DNA of 64,000 bases from Microvirga sp. Mcv34 (GTDB lineage Bacteria; Pseudomonadota; Alphaproteobacteria; Rhizobiales; Beijerinckiaceae): assembly GCF_024519725.1 (NCBI RefSeq), contig NZ_JALJRK010000010.1, positions 53,002 to 117,001 of the forward strand, given 5' to 3'. The position numbers and the translations under genes are program-made. Shown piece by piece: positions 1 to 10,442 of the stretch (its first letter is position 1; each line of letters begins with the position of its first letter). A model generated the notes under the pieces. It saw only the letters and a list, made by a program, of their open reading frames with translations, was not told the DNA's origin and searched no databases.

Positions 1-355
1 CGCGGGCGTGAACCTGGTCGCCGCGCAGCAATTCGATGGTAGCGCCGGGGGCCGCGCGCCCCGCGATCACGCTCTCGCCGTCCGGCTCGACCCGCACAAG
101 ATCGAAGGAGGGGGCGACTGGACCGTCCTTGGGCTTCGCGGCCGGGTCCTCGCCGGGAGCGGGCGGCTTGGCCGCAGCCTGCTGGTTGGAGGCTGCCTGG
201 GATGCGGAAGATGGCTGGGCGGGCAAGGCCGTCTGCGCCGAATCCGACCGGCCGGTCCAGGACCAGTAAAGCACTCCGAGAAGAACTGCGACAACGGCTG
301 CAGCGGCAACGCCGAGCAACGCGATTGTACCTTTTATTTCCTTCGGACCCGCCAT
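1..355 (-). CDS. Membrane-anchored Ig-like/LysM-type protein, N-terminal part
   Basis: The gene begins at an ATG at 355-353 on the minus strand and runs off the left edge, so only the first 118 residues are visible. Residues 8-31 form one hydrophobic segment with a short positive N-terminus, i.e. an uncleaved anchor or signal. A disordered stretch rich in Ala, Pro, Gln and Ser follows to about residue 75. Then comes a motif around VRVEPDGESVIAGRAAPGA that resembles the Ig-like domain preceding LysM in rhizobial and Methylobacterium envelope proteins. The LysM domain itself would lie outside the window, so the family call is partly inference. No partner gene is visible on this side. Confidence 0.6.
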   Translation of the reverse strand, partial: MAGPKEIKGTIALLGVAAAAVVAVLLGVLYWSWTGRSDSAQTALPAQPSSASQAASNQQAAAKPPAPGEDPAAKPKDGPVAPSFDLVRVEPDGESVIAGRAAPGATIELLRGDQVHAR

Positions 356-434
356 GGTGCTTTTCTCGAACGCGGCACTTTCGTGCATTTAAACCGTTTA
401 TCTTTCAAAAGGCTACGGCCATAAAGGACAATTA

Positions 435-1091
435 ATGCTTCACGACTCAGCCCGGGAGGCTCCCCGCCTCTCCAGAATAGACATGTCATCCATTAAACCG
501 ATCAAATCCATTTGCGTTTACTGCGGCTCCGGTTTCGGGGACGACCCCGTTTTCGCGGAGAATGCGGCCGTATTGGGCCGTTCCATGGCCGAACAGGGAA
601 TCAATCTGGTCTATGGCGGCGGGAATGTCGGCCTCATGGGCACGGTGGCCCAGTCCGTGCTCGACCACGGCGGTTATGTCACAGGGATCATTCCCGACTT
701 CCTGAAGTCCCGCGAGAGGCTCCTCGACGACGTACAGGAAACCATCGTCGTGCCCGACATGCACACGCGCAAGCGCCTGATGTTCGAAAAGGCCGACGCC
801 TTCGTGGCCCTGCCGGGTGGTATCGGGACCCTCGAAGAGCTCGTCGAGCAGATGACCTGGTCCCAGCTCGGCCAGCACACCAAGCCTATCCTGATGCTGA
901 GCACGAAGGGCTTCTGGAAGCCCCTGCTCACCCTGATCGCTCACATGCGCGAACAGGGCTTCATCCGTCCGGGCCTCGAGCTCAACTACCTGGTGGCCGA
1001 GCGGGTCGAAGAGGTTATCCCCATGCTTGAGAATGCCGCGCGCCGGATCGGGATCGTCAGTCACGAAGACGAGATCGAGACGCGGTTTTAG
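435..1091 (+). CDS. LOG family protein (TIGR00730), nucleoside 5'-monophosphate phosphoribohydrolase
   Basis: This 218-residue Rossmann-fold protein carries the two family signatures: GGGNVGLMG near residues 61-69 and PGGIGTLEEL near residues 127-136, the PGGxGTxxE motif of LOG phosphoribohydrolases (old name: lysine decarboxylase-like). Characterised members release the base from cytokinin or AMP-type nucleotides; the substrate here is not known. The start at 435 is chosen because AAGGA at 424-428 lies 6 bases upstream. An internal ATG at 483 (MSSIKPIK) matches the usual family N-terminus and is a possible alternative. The gene stands alone, convergent with the transporter at 1098. Confidence 0.9.
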   Translation: MLHDSAREAPRLSRIDMSSIKPIKSICVYCGSGFGDDPVFAENAAVLGRSMAEQGINLVYGGGNVGLMGTVAQSVLDHGGYVTGIIPDFLKSRERLLDDVQETIVVPDMHTRKRLMFEKADAFVALPGGIGTLEELVEQMTWSQLGQHTKPILMLSTKGFWKPLLTLIAHMREQGFIRPGLELNYLVAERVEEVIPMLENAARRIGIVSHEDEIETRF

Positions 1092-1097
1092 CCCCTG

Positions 1098-1547
1098 CTA
1101 TCCTGCGCGGGACAGCACAAGCCCGCCCAGGATCATGCCTGCCGCGACGAGCCGTTGCCAGGTGATCGCCTGGACAGGAAGGCCGAAAGCACCCACGGCG
1201 TCGAGGACCAGCGCGGCCACCACCTGTCCCAGAATGAGAGCCGCCACCGTGCTGACCACGCCGAGCTGCGGCACTCCCCAGATCACGACCGCGACGTAGA
1301 ACGCGCCCAGAAAGCCGCCGAGCCATGACCACCAGGGCGCCGCAGCCATGCCGCTGCCGGACGGCCAGGAGCCCCGGACGACGCTGATCGCCGCCAGGAC
1401 GACGAAGCCGATTCCGAACGAGATGCAGGCCGCCAGGATCGGGTCGCCGAGCGAGCGCGCCAGGGCAGCGTTGATGGGAGCCTGAGACGCGAGGAAGACG
1501 CCGCCGAGAAGGATTCCGAGGAGCGGCAGCAGGATCGAGATGTTCAT
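1098..1547 (-). CDS. DMT/DUF606 (YdcZ-like) small membrane transporter
   Basis: The protein is 149 residues with five closely packed hydrophobic segments, as in the DUF606/YdcZ family, a short branch of the drug/metabolite transporter superfamily in which members often act as dimers. The sequence GGVFLASQAPINAALAR near the N-terminus is typical of the family. I start at the ATG at 1547 (MNISILLPLLG), which places the first membrane segment at the N-terminus; a longer reading from 1604 would add 19 residues with no membrane character. Substrate unknown. It is convergent with the LOG gene, 6 bases away. Confidence 0.8.
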   Translation of the reverse strand: MNISILLPLLGILLGGVFLASQAPINAALARSLGDPILAACISFGIGFVVLAAISVVRGSWPSGSGMAAAPWWSWLGGFLGAFYVAVVIWGVPQLGVVSTVAALILGQVVAALVLDAVGAFGLPVQAITWQRLVAAGMILGGLVLSRAG

Positions 1548-1786
1548 GGGAATACCGGTTGGAAGAACGACCGCCTTCTGTATCGCGGCGTCAGTTTCGA
1601 TCAATGGAAACGCAAGCTCCGGCCTTGGCCGACGGCATGACCTGAATGCAGGTCAGGCAAGCTTTTTAAAGGGGTTTGTGGCCGATGAATATCGCAAATG
1701 TGATTTCCATCCCCGCATTTGAACCAAACTCGCAGTCCAAATTGTCAATCGATACTAATCTCCGACCTTATCGACAGGAGATGGTC

Positions 1787-2140
1787 ATGAAGAAGTCCCT
1801 CTTCCTTATCGCGACATGCGGGCTGGTATCGGGATATCTTTCATCCGCCCAGGCCCAGGACGTCAACCTCGACTGCACGGCCGTTCCGGACTCGCTGACT
1901 TACTACTGCAACCATCGCGACCAGTTCGGCAAGAACGGCCCGACCACCACGATGAATCCATACGACCCGGATGTCCCGGGTGTCGCGGCGCCGCTGTCGA
2001 CCGGCAGCGTCGCAGGAACGATGCCGCAGGCGGGCACGGCGCAAGCGCACGCAGCTCTCTGCACCCAGAGGTTCCGGACCTACGATCCGAGCTCGAACAC
2101 CTACATGGGAAGCGACGGCCACCGGCACGTGTGTCGCTGA
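1787..2140 (+). CDS. Small secreted protein with BA14K-like C-terminus
   Basis: The 117-residue product starts MKKSLFLIATCGLVSG and has a signal peptide ending in SAQAQ. The ATG at 1787 is chosen over the in-frame ATG at 1781 because AGGAG at 1776-1780 abuts 1781 but lies 6 bases before 1787. The mature protein has four Cys. It ends with RFRTYDPSSNTYMGSDGHRHVC, split by me as RFRTYDP and YMGSDGHRHVC, which matches the end of BA14K family proteins (Brucella 14-kDa immunoreactive protein). Periplasmic or surface location is likely; function unknown. Confidence 0.75.
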   Translation: MKKSLFLIATCGLVSGYLSSAQAQDVNLDCTAVPDSLTYYCNHRDQFGKNGPTTTMNPYDPDVPGVAAPLSTGSVAGTMPQAGTAQAHAALCTQRFRTYDPSSNTYMGSDGHRHVCR

Positions 2141-2151
2141 ACGACGGGAGC

Positions 2152-2171
2152 GGGAGCGTCACCGCGCTCCC
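2152..2171. terminator. Weak stem-loop between convergent genes
   Basis: GGGAGCG and CGCTCCC form a perfect 7-bp stem around a 6-base loop in the 36-base gap between the BA14K-like gene and cimA. There is no T tract on either side, so any termination role is a guess. Confidence 0.25.
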
Positions 2172-2176
2172 CTTCG

Positions 2177-3772
2177 TCACAGCGAGGCCTTGCTCCGCAA
2201 GAGCTTGTAGACCATCGAGTCCGTCAGCGCTTGGAACGAGGCGTCGATGATGTTGGCCGACACGCCGATCGTCGTCCAGCGCTCGCCGGAGCCGTCGGTG
2301 AACTCGATCAGCACGCGCGTTACCGCATCCGAGCCGCCCTGGTAGATGCGGACCTTATAGTCGACCAGCTCCAGGTCCTGGATCAGGTGCTGGTACTTGC
2401 CCAGATCCTTGCGCAGCGCGACATCGAGCGCGTTCACGGGGCCGTTGCCCTCTGCGGCGGAAATCAGCACCTCGTCGCCCACGCGCACCTTCACGATGGC
2501 TTCCGAGGCGGTGACGAGTTCGCCGACCGCGTTGAAGCGGCGCTCCACGTTGACGGAGAACCGCTCCACGTCGAAGAAGGCCGGCACTTCGCCGAGCATG
2601 CGCTTGACCAGCACGTAGAAGGACGCGTCCGCGCCCTCGAACGCGAAGCCCTGCGCCTCCTTGCGCTTGACCTCGTCGAGCACGCGCGCGATGCGTGGGT
2701 CGCCCTTTTCGAGTGTGAAGCCGCAGCGCTTCAACTCGGCGAGAATGTTCGACTGGCCGCCCTGGTCCGACACCAGAACCTTTCGCGCATTGCCGACGAT
2801 CTCCGGCTCCACGTGCTCGTAGGTGTGAGGATCCTTGAGCACGGCCGAGGCATGGATGCCCGCCTTCGTGGCGAAGGCGCTCGCGCCCACGAAAGGCGCG
2901 TGGCGGTTCGGCTGCCGGTTGAGGATCTCGTCCACCTGCCGGGAGACATGAGTGAGGCCGCTCAATGCCTCGTCCGTCACGCCGAGTTCAAAGCGGGACG
3001 CATAGCCGTCCTTCAGCTTCAGTGCGCCGATGAGCGTGATGAGATTGGCGTTGCCGCAGCGCTCGCCGAGGCCGTTGAGCGTGCCTTGGATGTGGCGCGC
3101 GCCCGCTTCCACGGCCGCAAGGGAATTCGCGACCGCGCAGCCGCAATCGTCATGGGCATGGATGCCGATATGCGATCCCGGCACGACCGACGTCACCTCT
3201 GTGACGATCGCGCTCACCTCGTGGGGCAGCGTGCCGCCGTTGGTGTCGCAGAGCACGATCCAGCGCGCCCCGGCCTCATAGGCCGTCTTCACGCAGGACA
3301 GAGCGTATTCGGGATTGGCCTTGTAGCCGTCGAAGAAATGCTCGCAATCGACGAGAACTTCACGCCCCCTGGCGCGCGCCGCTTCGACGCTCTCATGGAT
3401 GCCCCCGAGGTTTTCCTCCAGCGAGGTCTCGAGAGCCACGCGCACATGGTAATCCCAGGATTTCGCCACGAAGCAGATCGCATCGGCCTGTGCTTCGAGC
3501 AGTGCCGCGACGCCGGGATCGTTGGAGACCGAACGGCCCGCCCGCTTGGTCATGCCGAAGGCTGTGAACTTGGCGTTCTTCGTGCGCTTCTCGGAAAAGA
3601 ATGTCGTGTCGAGCGGGTTCGCCCCCGGATAGCCGCCTTCCACGTAGTCGATGCCGAGCTTGTCGAGGAGAGCCGCAATCGCCTTCTTGTCGTCGAGGGA
3701 GAAATCCACGCCGGTGGTCTGTGCGCCGTCGCGCAGGGTCGTGTCGAAAAGGGTGATGCGTTCGCGGCTCAT
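2177..3772 (-). CDS. cimA: (R)-citramalate synthase
   Basis: Citramalate synthase condenses pyruvate with acetyl-CoA to form citramalate, giving a threonine-independent route to 2-oxobutyrate and isoleucine. The 531-residue protein has the HMGL/DRE-TIM N-terminal domain (FDTTLRDGAQTTG at residues 9-21, IHAHDDCGCAVANSL and GTLNGLGERCGNANL further on) and a C-terminal LeuA-type dimer/regulatory domain from about residue 390. This length and the TLRDGAQ form fit the CimA branch rather than LeuA or HMG-CoA lyase. The ATG at 3772 overlaps the stop of the upstream GNAT gene in an ATGA, so the two are translationally coupled. A longer reading to 3835 overlaps the GNAT gene and is rejected. Confidence 0.92.
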   Translation of the reverse strand: MSRERITLFDTTLRDGAQTTGVDFSLDDKKAIAALLDKLGIDYVEGGYPGANPLDTTFFSEKRTKNAKFTAFGMTKRAGRSVSNDPGVAALLEAQADAICFVAKSWDYHVRVALETSLEENLGGIHESVEAARARGREVLVDCEHFFDGYKANPEYALSCVKTAYEAGARWIVLCDTNGGTLPHEVSAIVTEVTSVVPGSHIGIHAHDDCGCAVANSLAAVEAGARHIQGTLNGLGERCGNANLITLIGALKLKDGYASRFELGVTDEALSGLTHVSRQVDEILNRQPNRHAPFVGASAFATKAGIHASAVLKDPHTYEHVEPEIVGNARKVLVSDQGGQSNILAELKRCGFTLEKGDPRIARVLDEVKRKEAQGFAFEGADASFYVLVKRMLGEVPAFFDVERFSVNVERRFNAVGELVTASEAIVKVRVGDEVLISAAEGNGPVNALDVALRKDLGKYQHLIQDLELVDYKVRIYQGGSDAVTRVLIEFTDGSGERWTTIGVSANIIDASFQALTDSMVYKLLRSKASL

Positions 3773-4278
3773 GACGACAATTTCCTGTCTTCCTGCGGGG
3801 CCAGACGCTTTTCCATGGTGGTGGTGGCGAGCCATTCGTCGCCGAGCGGCATCGTGTTGCGGCGCTGCGGCTGGAAGCCCTGCTTCTGGAAGAACGGCAG
3901 CGCGTTGTCGCTGACCTCCGCCACGAGACGGGGAGCCCCGCGCGCGCCGGCGAGCTTCTCGACGGCATCGTAGAGCATGGTGCCGATCCCCTGCCCGGCC
4001 GCGGCGGGATGCACGTAGAACAGGTCGATCAGCTCATTGTCCTTGAGCGCGATGAAGCCGACCGGAGAGCCCTCCACGGTGGCGATCAGCGTGAGGCTCT
4101 GCGTCAGCCTCTGGGCGAAGGCATCATCCTCGGCGCGCGCGATCCAGGCTTCCTGCTGGCTCTCGCTGTAATCCTCGCCCGTCAGTTCCGCGATGCTCTC
4201 CTCGTAGATGTCCACGAGGACCGGCAGGTCCGCCGGCAGGAAGGGACGAAGTCCCGGTTTCGGCAATGCCTGTCCCAT
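3769..4278 (-). CDS. GNAT family N-acetyltransferase
   Basis: This 169-residue single-domain protein has the GNAT acetyl-CoA motif A, VHPAAAGQGIGTMLYDAVEK around residues 92-111, with the (R/Q)xxGxG/A element. The C-terminal FFQKQGFQPQRR is the usual beta-alpha motif B. The acceptor substrate cannot be told from sequence. It is the first gene of a two-gene unit with cimA, the cimA ATG overlapping its stop codon. The last 10 residues are polar and probably not part of the fold. Confidence 0.88.
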   Translation of the reverse strand: MGQALPKPGLRPFLPADLPVLVDIYEESIAELTGEDYSESQQEAWIARAEDDAFAQRLTQSLTLIATVEGSPVGFIALKDNELIDLFYVHPAAAGQGIGTMLYDAVEKLAGARGAPRLVAEVSDNALPFFQKQGFQPQRRNTMPLGDEWLATTTMEKRLAPQEDRKLSS

Positions 4279-4316
4279 CAGCGCGCCCTTCCTTCAACCG
4301 AACCACAACATACGTC

Positions 4317-4397
4317 ATGGCCGCACTCGTTGCGGCCATCCACGTCATGGAGCCTCACCGTCGCAAAGGCGTGGATCCCCGGGACAAGCCCGGGGAT
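4317..4397. repeat. REP-like palindrome pair
   Basis: Two perfect 9-bp inverted repeats, each around a 5-base loop, sit between the GNAT gene and cysS: arms 4317-4325/4331-4339 (loop CTCGT) and 4375-4383/4389-4397 (loop ACAAG). The same design recurs at six other intergenic places in the window. Confidence 0.7.
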
Positions 4398-4420
4398 GAC
4401 GTTGGAGGATGCGATGACGT

Positions 4421-5947
<1,527 letters not shown>

Positions 5948-6186
5948 GAAACCATATCCCTGTCAGGCCGCAGGCCGGAGGGTGGTTTCGATCTTGGAAT
6001 GAGAACGAGACGGCTCCAGCCAGCGAAATGCGCTAGCCGCAAATAATCCCGGAAATGAGGATCGTTGCCGTGTTCATGAAGCCATCAATGCCTTTTCGCC
6101 CCTGGGACGTCAAGGTTTCCGGTTTGGTAAGCATGTTTTATTTGCACGGCCGCATGAAACGGGTTCCGGCAAAGCGCGTTAGAGCT

Positions 6187-6214
6187 TTGTTCACGCACAC
6201 TCGTGGCATAATAG
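6187..6214 (+). promoter_or_regulatory. Possible sigma70 promoter
   Basis: TTGTTC and TAATAG are separated by 16 bases in the AT-richer 293-base gap between cysS and the gene starting at 6241. Both hexamers are imperfect. I see nothing else in this gap. Confidence 0.25.
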
Positions 6215-6240
6215 CCCGAGTTCAAACAATGAGGTCTTCG

Positions 6241-6564
6241 ATGCGCCGCGCATTCACCATGCTCGGAATGGGTAGTGTTGTGTTTCTTGCAGCCGCGTCC
6301 CTGACGCTGCTCCCCAACGGCACCAAGGCCTCTTCGAGCCAGGCAACTTTCATGGTCCCCGCCGCAGACGGCTACGGCGTCGCGGAATGCCTGATTTCAA
6401 ACCAGGCATGTGGCCAAGTTGTGGCGACCGCTTGGTGCGAGGCCCATGGTTACGTGAAAGCGGTGTCCTACCGCCAGATCGCCCCCGACGAGGTGACGGG
6501 CACCATCCAGAAGGCCGCCCTTGCCCCTGAGGAGCGGCCGGTCTCCGTGACCTGCTCCAACTAA
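6241..6564 (+). CDS. Conserved-looking periplasmic protein, unknown function
   Basis: The 107-residue product starts MRRAFTMLGMG and has a signal peptide or N-terminal anchor to about residue 30. The ATG at 6241 is preceded by GAGG at 6231-6234, 6 bases away; a longer reading from 6055 has no ribosome binding site. The mature part has four Cys (AECLISNQACGQ, TAWCEAHG and a C-terminal TCSN), suggesting two disulfides in the periplasm. I do not recognise a named family. The gene overlaps argP tail to tail by 4 bases. Confidence 0.65.
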   Translation: MRRAFTMLGMGSVVFLAAASLTLLPNGTKASSSQATFMVPAADGYGVAECLISNQACGQVVATAWCEAHGYVKAVSYRQIAPDEVTGTIQKAALAPEERPVSVTCSN

Positions 6565-7451
6565 GCCGGCATGGGAGACAGCATGGTCCGGGCGGTCGCG
6601 ACGACGGCCCGGGTCAGGTCTCCCAGCAGCGGACCGACGATCCGGCTCTGCTGCCAGAACAGGGGCACCTTCAGCGGCTCCGACGGCTCCAGGGCCACCA
6701 GGCGGCCCGCCCGGATATGCTCCTGAACCATCGATTCCAGGTTCATCCCCCACCCTAATCCCGCCAGGGCCGCATCGACGAAAGCCTGCGATGATGGCAG
6801 CCAATGGGCAGGCGGCATGACATCAGCCCCGAGGGCCCGCCGGAGCCAGAGCGCCTGGAGCCGGTCCTTGCGGTTGAAGACGAGGCAAGGGGCTCGAGAC
6901 GCCGAATCCTCGTTCAACCCATCCGGCAGCCATCGTTCGACATAAGCGGGGCTCGCCGTCGCAAGATAGCGCAGATGGCCCAGCGGATAGCTGTCGCAGC
7001 CCTGGACCGGCTTGCCGTGCGAGGTCACGGCCGCCACGACCTCCCCGCGCCTCAACCACTCGGCGCTGTGGTCCTGATCGTCCACCACCAAGTCGAAAAG
7101 GAACCCTGCCGTCTCCGCCATGGCCGGAACGAACCAGGTGGCGAGGCTGTCGGCATTGACGGCGATGCGCAGGGTCACCGGGCGGCTCTCAGGCTGAAGC
7201 CCGGGCAGGTTCTGACGCAGGGAGCCTTCGAGAAGGGCGACCAGCTCCACGTGCTGGCACAGCCGCTGACCGGCCTCCGTCGCCGTGCAGGGCTGGCCCC
7301 GCACCACGAGAACGGCTCCGATCCGCTCCTCCAGCAACTTGATCCTCTGTGAAACGGCCGATGGCGTAACGTTGAGCAGGTCGGCGGCCCGCTCGAAACT
7401 GCCGGTGCGCACGACCGCCGCGAGGGCGGACAGGTGGGAATAATCCAGCAT
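6561..7451 (-). CDS. argP: LysR-type regulator, ArgP/LysG family
   Basis: The 296-residue protein has an N-terminal helix-turn-helix (SALAAVVRTGSFERAADLL, then VTPSAVSQRIKLLEE) and a LysR effector domain. The N-terminus MLDYSHLSALAAVV and the C-terminal layout match ArgP/IciA/LysG. These regulators sense lysine or arginine and activate the divergent LysE/ArgO exporter. That exporter gene lies 94 bases away in the opposite direction, which strongly supports the call. The end overlaps the convergent gene at 6564 by 4 bases. Confidence 0.9.
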   Translation of the reverse strand: MLDYSHLSALAAVVRTGSFERAADLLNVTPSAVSQRIKLLEERIGAVLVVRGQPCTATEAGQRLCQHVELVALLEGSLRQNLPGLQPESRPVTLRIAVNADSLATWFVPAMAETAGFLFDLVVDDQDHSAEWLRRGEVVAAVTSHGKPVQGCDSYPLGHLRYLATASPAYVERWLPDGLNEDSASRAPCLVFNRKDRLQALWLRRALGADVMPPAHWLPSSQAFVDAALAGLGWGMNLESMVQEHIRAGRLVALEPSEPLKVPLFWQQSRIVGPLLGDLTRAVVATARTMLSPMPA

Positions 7452-7545
7452 GGGATTAGTTATTCTAAGTCGAGTTCAAAGAGTTTAACTCCACTAATTC
7501 TAGGCCGGACCCTAAGAGAGGTCGACTCCTTCTCGGATCCTCGAT
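7452..7545. promoter_or_regulatory. Divergent argP/lysE control region
   Basis: These 94 bases are clearly AT-richer than the flanking genes, with TTAGTTATTCTAAGT near 7457 and CACTAATTCTAGG near 7492. Regulators of this family bind the shared region and activate the exporter gene. I cannot fix an exact operator by eye. Confidence 0.5.
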
Positions 7546-8157
7546 ATGACCTCGACCCTTCTCACGGGCTTCCTGCTCGGCCTCAGCCTCATTCTCCCCA
7601 TCGGGGCACAGAACGCCTTCGTCCTGCGGATCGGACTGCGCGGCGAGCATGTCTTGGCCGTATGCCTCACCTGCGCCCTGTCGGATGCGATCCTGATCCT
7701 CGCCGGCGTGTCCGGCTTCGCGCAGCTCAGCGCGAGGGTGCCCTGGGCCGAAACGATCCTGCTCTATGGGGGCGCGGCCTTCCTTATCGTCTATGGCGGA
7801 CGCAGCTTCATGGCCGCGTTCGGGTCAGCCTCCCTGCGGCCGTCCGACGCCGCTCCGGAGAGCCTCGGCAGAGTGGTCCTCACCTGCCTCGCCTTCACCT
7901 GGCTCAACCCGCATGTTTATCTCGACACGGTGGTGCTGATCGGGTCGCTCTCGACGCAGTTCGAGCAGGGCAAGGAGGCCTTTGCCGCCGGCGCCATGCT
8001 GGCCTCCTTCACGTTCTTCTTTTCCCTTGGTTTCGGCGCGCGCCTGCTGAAGCCGTTCTTCGCCCGACTCATCACATGGCGGATCCTCGACATCGCCATC
8101 GGGCTCATCATGTGGCTGACGGCCGCAAGGCTGCTGCTCGGCGAAGGAGCGGCCTGA
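7546..8157 (+). CDS. argO: LysE/ArgO family basic amino-acid exporter
   Basis: The 203-residue inner-membrane protein has six hydrophobic segments and the LysE signatures LGLSLILPIGAQNAFVLR near residues 11-28 and AFTWLNPHVYLDTVVLIG near 113-130, both split across the window's codons without gaps. LysE and ArgO export lysine, arginine or toxic analogues. Divergent transcription from argP is the classical arrangement. Its stop lies 13 bases from the stop of the convergent creA. Confidence 0.92.
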   Translation: MTSTLLTGFLLGLSLILPIGAQNAFVLRIGLRGEHVLAVCLTCALSDAILILAGVSGFAQLSARVPWAETILLYGGAAFLIVYGGRSFMAAFGSASLRPSDAAPESLGRVVLTCLAFTWLNPHVYLDTVVLIGSLSTQFEQGKEAFAAGAMLASFTFFFSLGFGARLLKPFFARLITWRILDIAIGLIMWLTAARLLLGEGAA

Positions 8158-8170
8158 AGCCCGTCCCCGC

Positions 8171-8674
8171 CTATTTCAGCCATTCCCCGCATTTCGGCGG
8201 AACCTCGGTGCCCCAGGGCATCAGCGGGACGGTCGAGGTGGAGTTCTTCGGTGAACCCTCGATGGGCCGGTCGGAATAGACCATGTAGACCAGGGTGTTG
8301 CGCTTGGCGTCACAGCCGCGGACGATCTGCATCTTCTTGAAGATCAGGGACCGGCGCTCGCTGAACACCACGTCGCCCTGGCCGAACTTCTGCTTGAACT
8401 TCACCGGACCCACCTGCCGGCATGACAGGGAAATGTCCGAGACCTCCTCGGCCACGCCGAAGGTGCCGGAAATGCCGCCGCGCTCCGGGGTCGTGTAGTG
8501 GCACGCCACGCCTTCCACGAGGGGATCGTCAAGCCCATAGACCGCGAGCTTGTCGTCCGGGGTGAGCGCCCGCCAGACCGTGGATTTCTTGAAGATCAGG
8601 TCGGGCTCCTGGGCCGCGGCACCCGTCACGGCAGCCATCGTCACGGCCAGGGTCAAAGCAATTCTCGCAAACAT
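8171..8674 (-). CDS. creA: CreA family periplasmic protein
   Basis: The 167-residue protein has a signal peptide (cleavage after TGAAA) and the CreA hallmarks: STVWRALTPDDKLAVYG early in the mature chain, then VEGVACHYT and a conserved Cys pair. The E. coli CreA role is unclear. The protein is soluble and periplasmic. Monocistronic between convergent lysE and the VOC gene upstream, 63 bases away. Confidence 0.88.
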   Translation of the reverse strand: MFARIALTLAVTMAAVTGAAAQEPDLIFKKSTVWRALTPDDKLAVYGLDDPLVEGVACHYTTPERGGISGTFGVAEEVSDISLSCRQVGPVKFKQKFGQGDVVFSERRSLIFKKMQIVRGCDAKRNTLVYMVYSDRPIEGSPKNSTSTVPLMPWGTEVPPKCGEWLK

Positions 8675-8737
8675 CTTACCAGTCGTCTCCCACGGTTACG
8701 CTGTCATGTGGGGATGGCTGCGGCCTTTGACGAGAGC

Positions 8738-9121
8738 CTATTCCCGGTGATGGCTGACGACGCAGATCTTGTTGCCGTCGAGGTCGCGGAAATAGGCCCC
8801 GTAATAATTCTCGTGGTATTGCGGCCGCAGGCTAGGCGCCCCCTCGTCCCTTCCGCCCTGCTCCAGGGCGGCCGCATGGCAGGCGTCGACGAGGCGGCGC
8901 TCGGAGGCCAGCAGCGCGATCATGGACCCGTTGCCCGGGCTCGGTTCGCGGCCGTCGAACGGGCGCACGACCAGAAATTGCGGCCGTCCGCCGGGCAGGC
9001 CCCAGCCCACGATGCTCTCGTCCAAGAAGCGCACTTCAAGCCCCAGCGGAGCCAGGACGGTATCGTAGAAGGCTCTCGCCCGAGCGAGGTCATTTGCCCC
9101 GACGGTCGTATGGGAGTACAT
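8738..9121 (-). CDS. VOC family protein (glyoxalase/dioxygenase fold)
   Basis: The 127-residue protein is one VOC module pair. It begins MYSHTTVGANDLARARAFYD, cut here at the 20-residue limit, and ends in YFRDLDGNKICVVSHH, the two metal-site strands of the fold. Such short stand-alone VOC proteins include metal-dependent glyoxalases and resistance proteins; the substrate cannot be inferred. It has no obvious partner. Confidence 0.82.
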   Translation of the reverse strand: MYSHTTVGANDLARARAFYDTVLAPLGLEVRFLDESIVGWGLPGGRPQFLVVRPFDGREPSPGNGSMIALLASERRLVDACHAAALEQGGRDEGAPSLRPQYHENYYGAYFRDLDGNKICVVSHHRE

Positions 9122-9279
9122 GCGGGATCACTTTTCGGAGTCGCTGTTCAGGACGAGGCTAGACAGCTTCCCTCGAAGGGGGCAAGGCGTTAATCACAAT
9201 AGGGTCAAATTCCAGCGGCACATCACCTGCCTGACCCAGGCATTCGATGCCGCAACGGACCGGTTCTGCGATCAGCTCA

Positions 9280-10404
9280 ATGGCAAAGATATCTTTTCTC
9301 CGCTCCCTCATCGCCGCGACGGCCTTCCTGGCTGCCGGCCAGGCAGCCTATGCCCAGTCGGCGCAGTGCCAACGCTTCCAGGCCGAACTCGCGGCCCTGG
9401 ACCGCAGCGGCGGGAGCGCGCCGACCGGCCAGATGCAGGCCCAGCGGATGGAGATCAACCGCCTCGTTGGCTATTACCGCAACATCGGCTGCGAGCGCGG
9501 TCCGCTCGGCTTCCTGTCGGGCCCGGCGCCGGCGGAGTGCGGCTCGATCTCCCAGCAGATCCGCCAGCTCGAAGCCGGCTATGCCCGCCTCGCCTCGCAG
9601 GCCGTCGACCAGAGCCAGATCGAGGCCCGGCGCCGTCAGCTGCAGGTCGCGGTCCAGCAGACCTGCTCCACAGACCAACCCCGCGGCTTCTTCGAATCCC
9701 TGTTCGGCGCCCCGCGCCAGCAACAGCAGCAGGAGATCATGCCCGAAGGGCAGCCGATCATCGCCGATGACGGACCGCCCGCCATGGGCGGCGGACGCCT
9801 GATCTGCGTGAAGACCTGCGACGGCTCCTTCTTCCCGCTGACGACCCCTCCGGGCGGCGGGCAGAGCGCCAACGAGATGTGCCAGTCCCTCTGCCCCGGC
9901 ACGGAAACCCTGGCCTTCGCCTATCCGGGCGGCGACCAGGGCCTCAACCGGGCCGCCTCCCTGTCGACGAACCAGCCCTATACGTCGCTGGCGAACGCCT
10001 TCAAGTTCCGCAAGACCTTCGACGAGAGCTGCGCCTGCAAGAAGCAGGGCGAGAGCTGGGCCGTGGTCCTGCGCAAGGCGGAGAGCATGCTGGAGCAGCG
10101 CAAGGGCGACCTGATCGTCACTGCCGAGAAGGCCGAGGAGCTCTCCAAGCCGAAGGCGCAGGCCGCTCGCAAGGCCGCCGACAAGAAGGCCGACGAGGAA
10201 ACGAAGGAAGCGGCCGATATCGCCGCCGCCGCCCCGACGGCGAGCAAGGAATCGGCCGGTATCGGCCCGCAATCCATCGAGACCAACACCGTGGTCAGCC
10301 AGGGCGAAGGCTCGAAGCAGGAAGTCCCCGCAGGCAATGGCCAGAAGAAGACCGTGCGGGTGATCGCCCCCAACATCATCCCCGTTCCGCACGCACAGAA
10401 CTGA
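9280..10404 (+). CDS. DUF2865 domain secreted protein
   Basis: The 374-residue product starts MAKISFLRSLIAATAFLAAG and has a signal peptide ending in AYAQS. Gln-rich helices follow to about residue 150, including a QQQQQ run near 145. The DUF2865 core is visible around residues 170-260, with LICVKTCDGSFFPLT, NEMCQSLCPGTE and a SCACKKQ pair. The C-terminal 110 residues are Ala/Lys-rich and probably disordered. The start at 9280 replaces a longer reading from 9247 because the signal peptide then begins properly. Function unknown; periplasmic or envelope-associated by inference. Confidence 0.8.
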   Translation: MAKISFLRSLIAATAFLAAGQAAYAQSAQCQRFQAELAALDRSGGSAPTGQMQAQRMEINRLVGYYRNIGCERGPLGFLSGPAPAECGSISQQIRQLEAGYARLASQAVDQSQIEARRRQLQVAVQQTCSTDQPRGFFESLFGAPRQQQQQEIMPEGQPIIADDGPPAMGGGRLICVKTCDGSFFPLTTPPGGGQSANEMCQSLCPGTETLAFAYPGGDQGLNRAASLSTNQPYTSLANAFKFRKTFDESCACKKQGESWAVVLRKAESMLEQRKGDLIVTAEKAEELSKPKAQAARKAADKKADEETKEAADIAAAAPTASKESAGIGPQSIETNTVVSQGEGSKQEVPAGNGQKKTVRVIAPNIIPVPHAQN

Positions 10405-10442
10405 AGTCACTTCGGGAACGAAGCCCATCATGGCATGGCCTC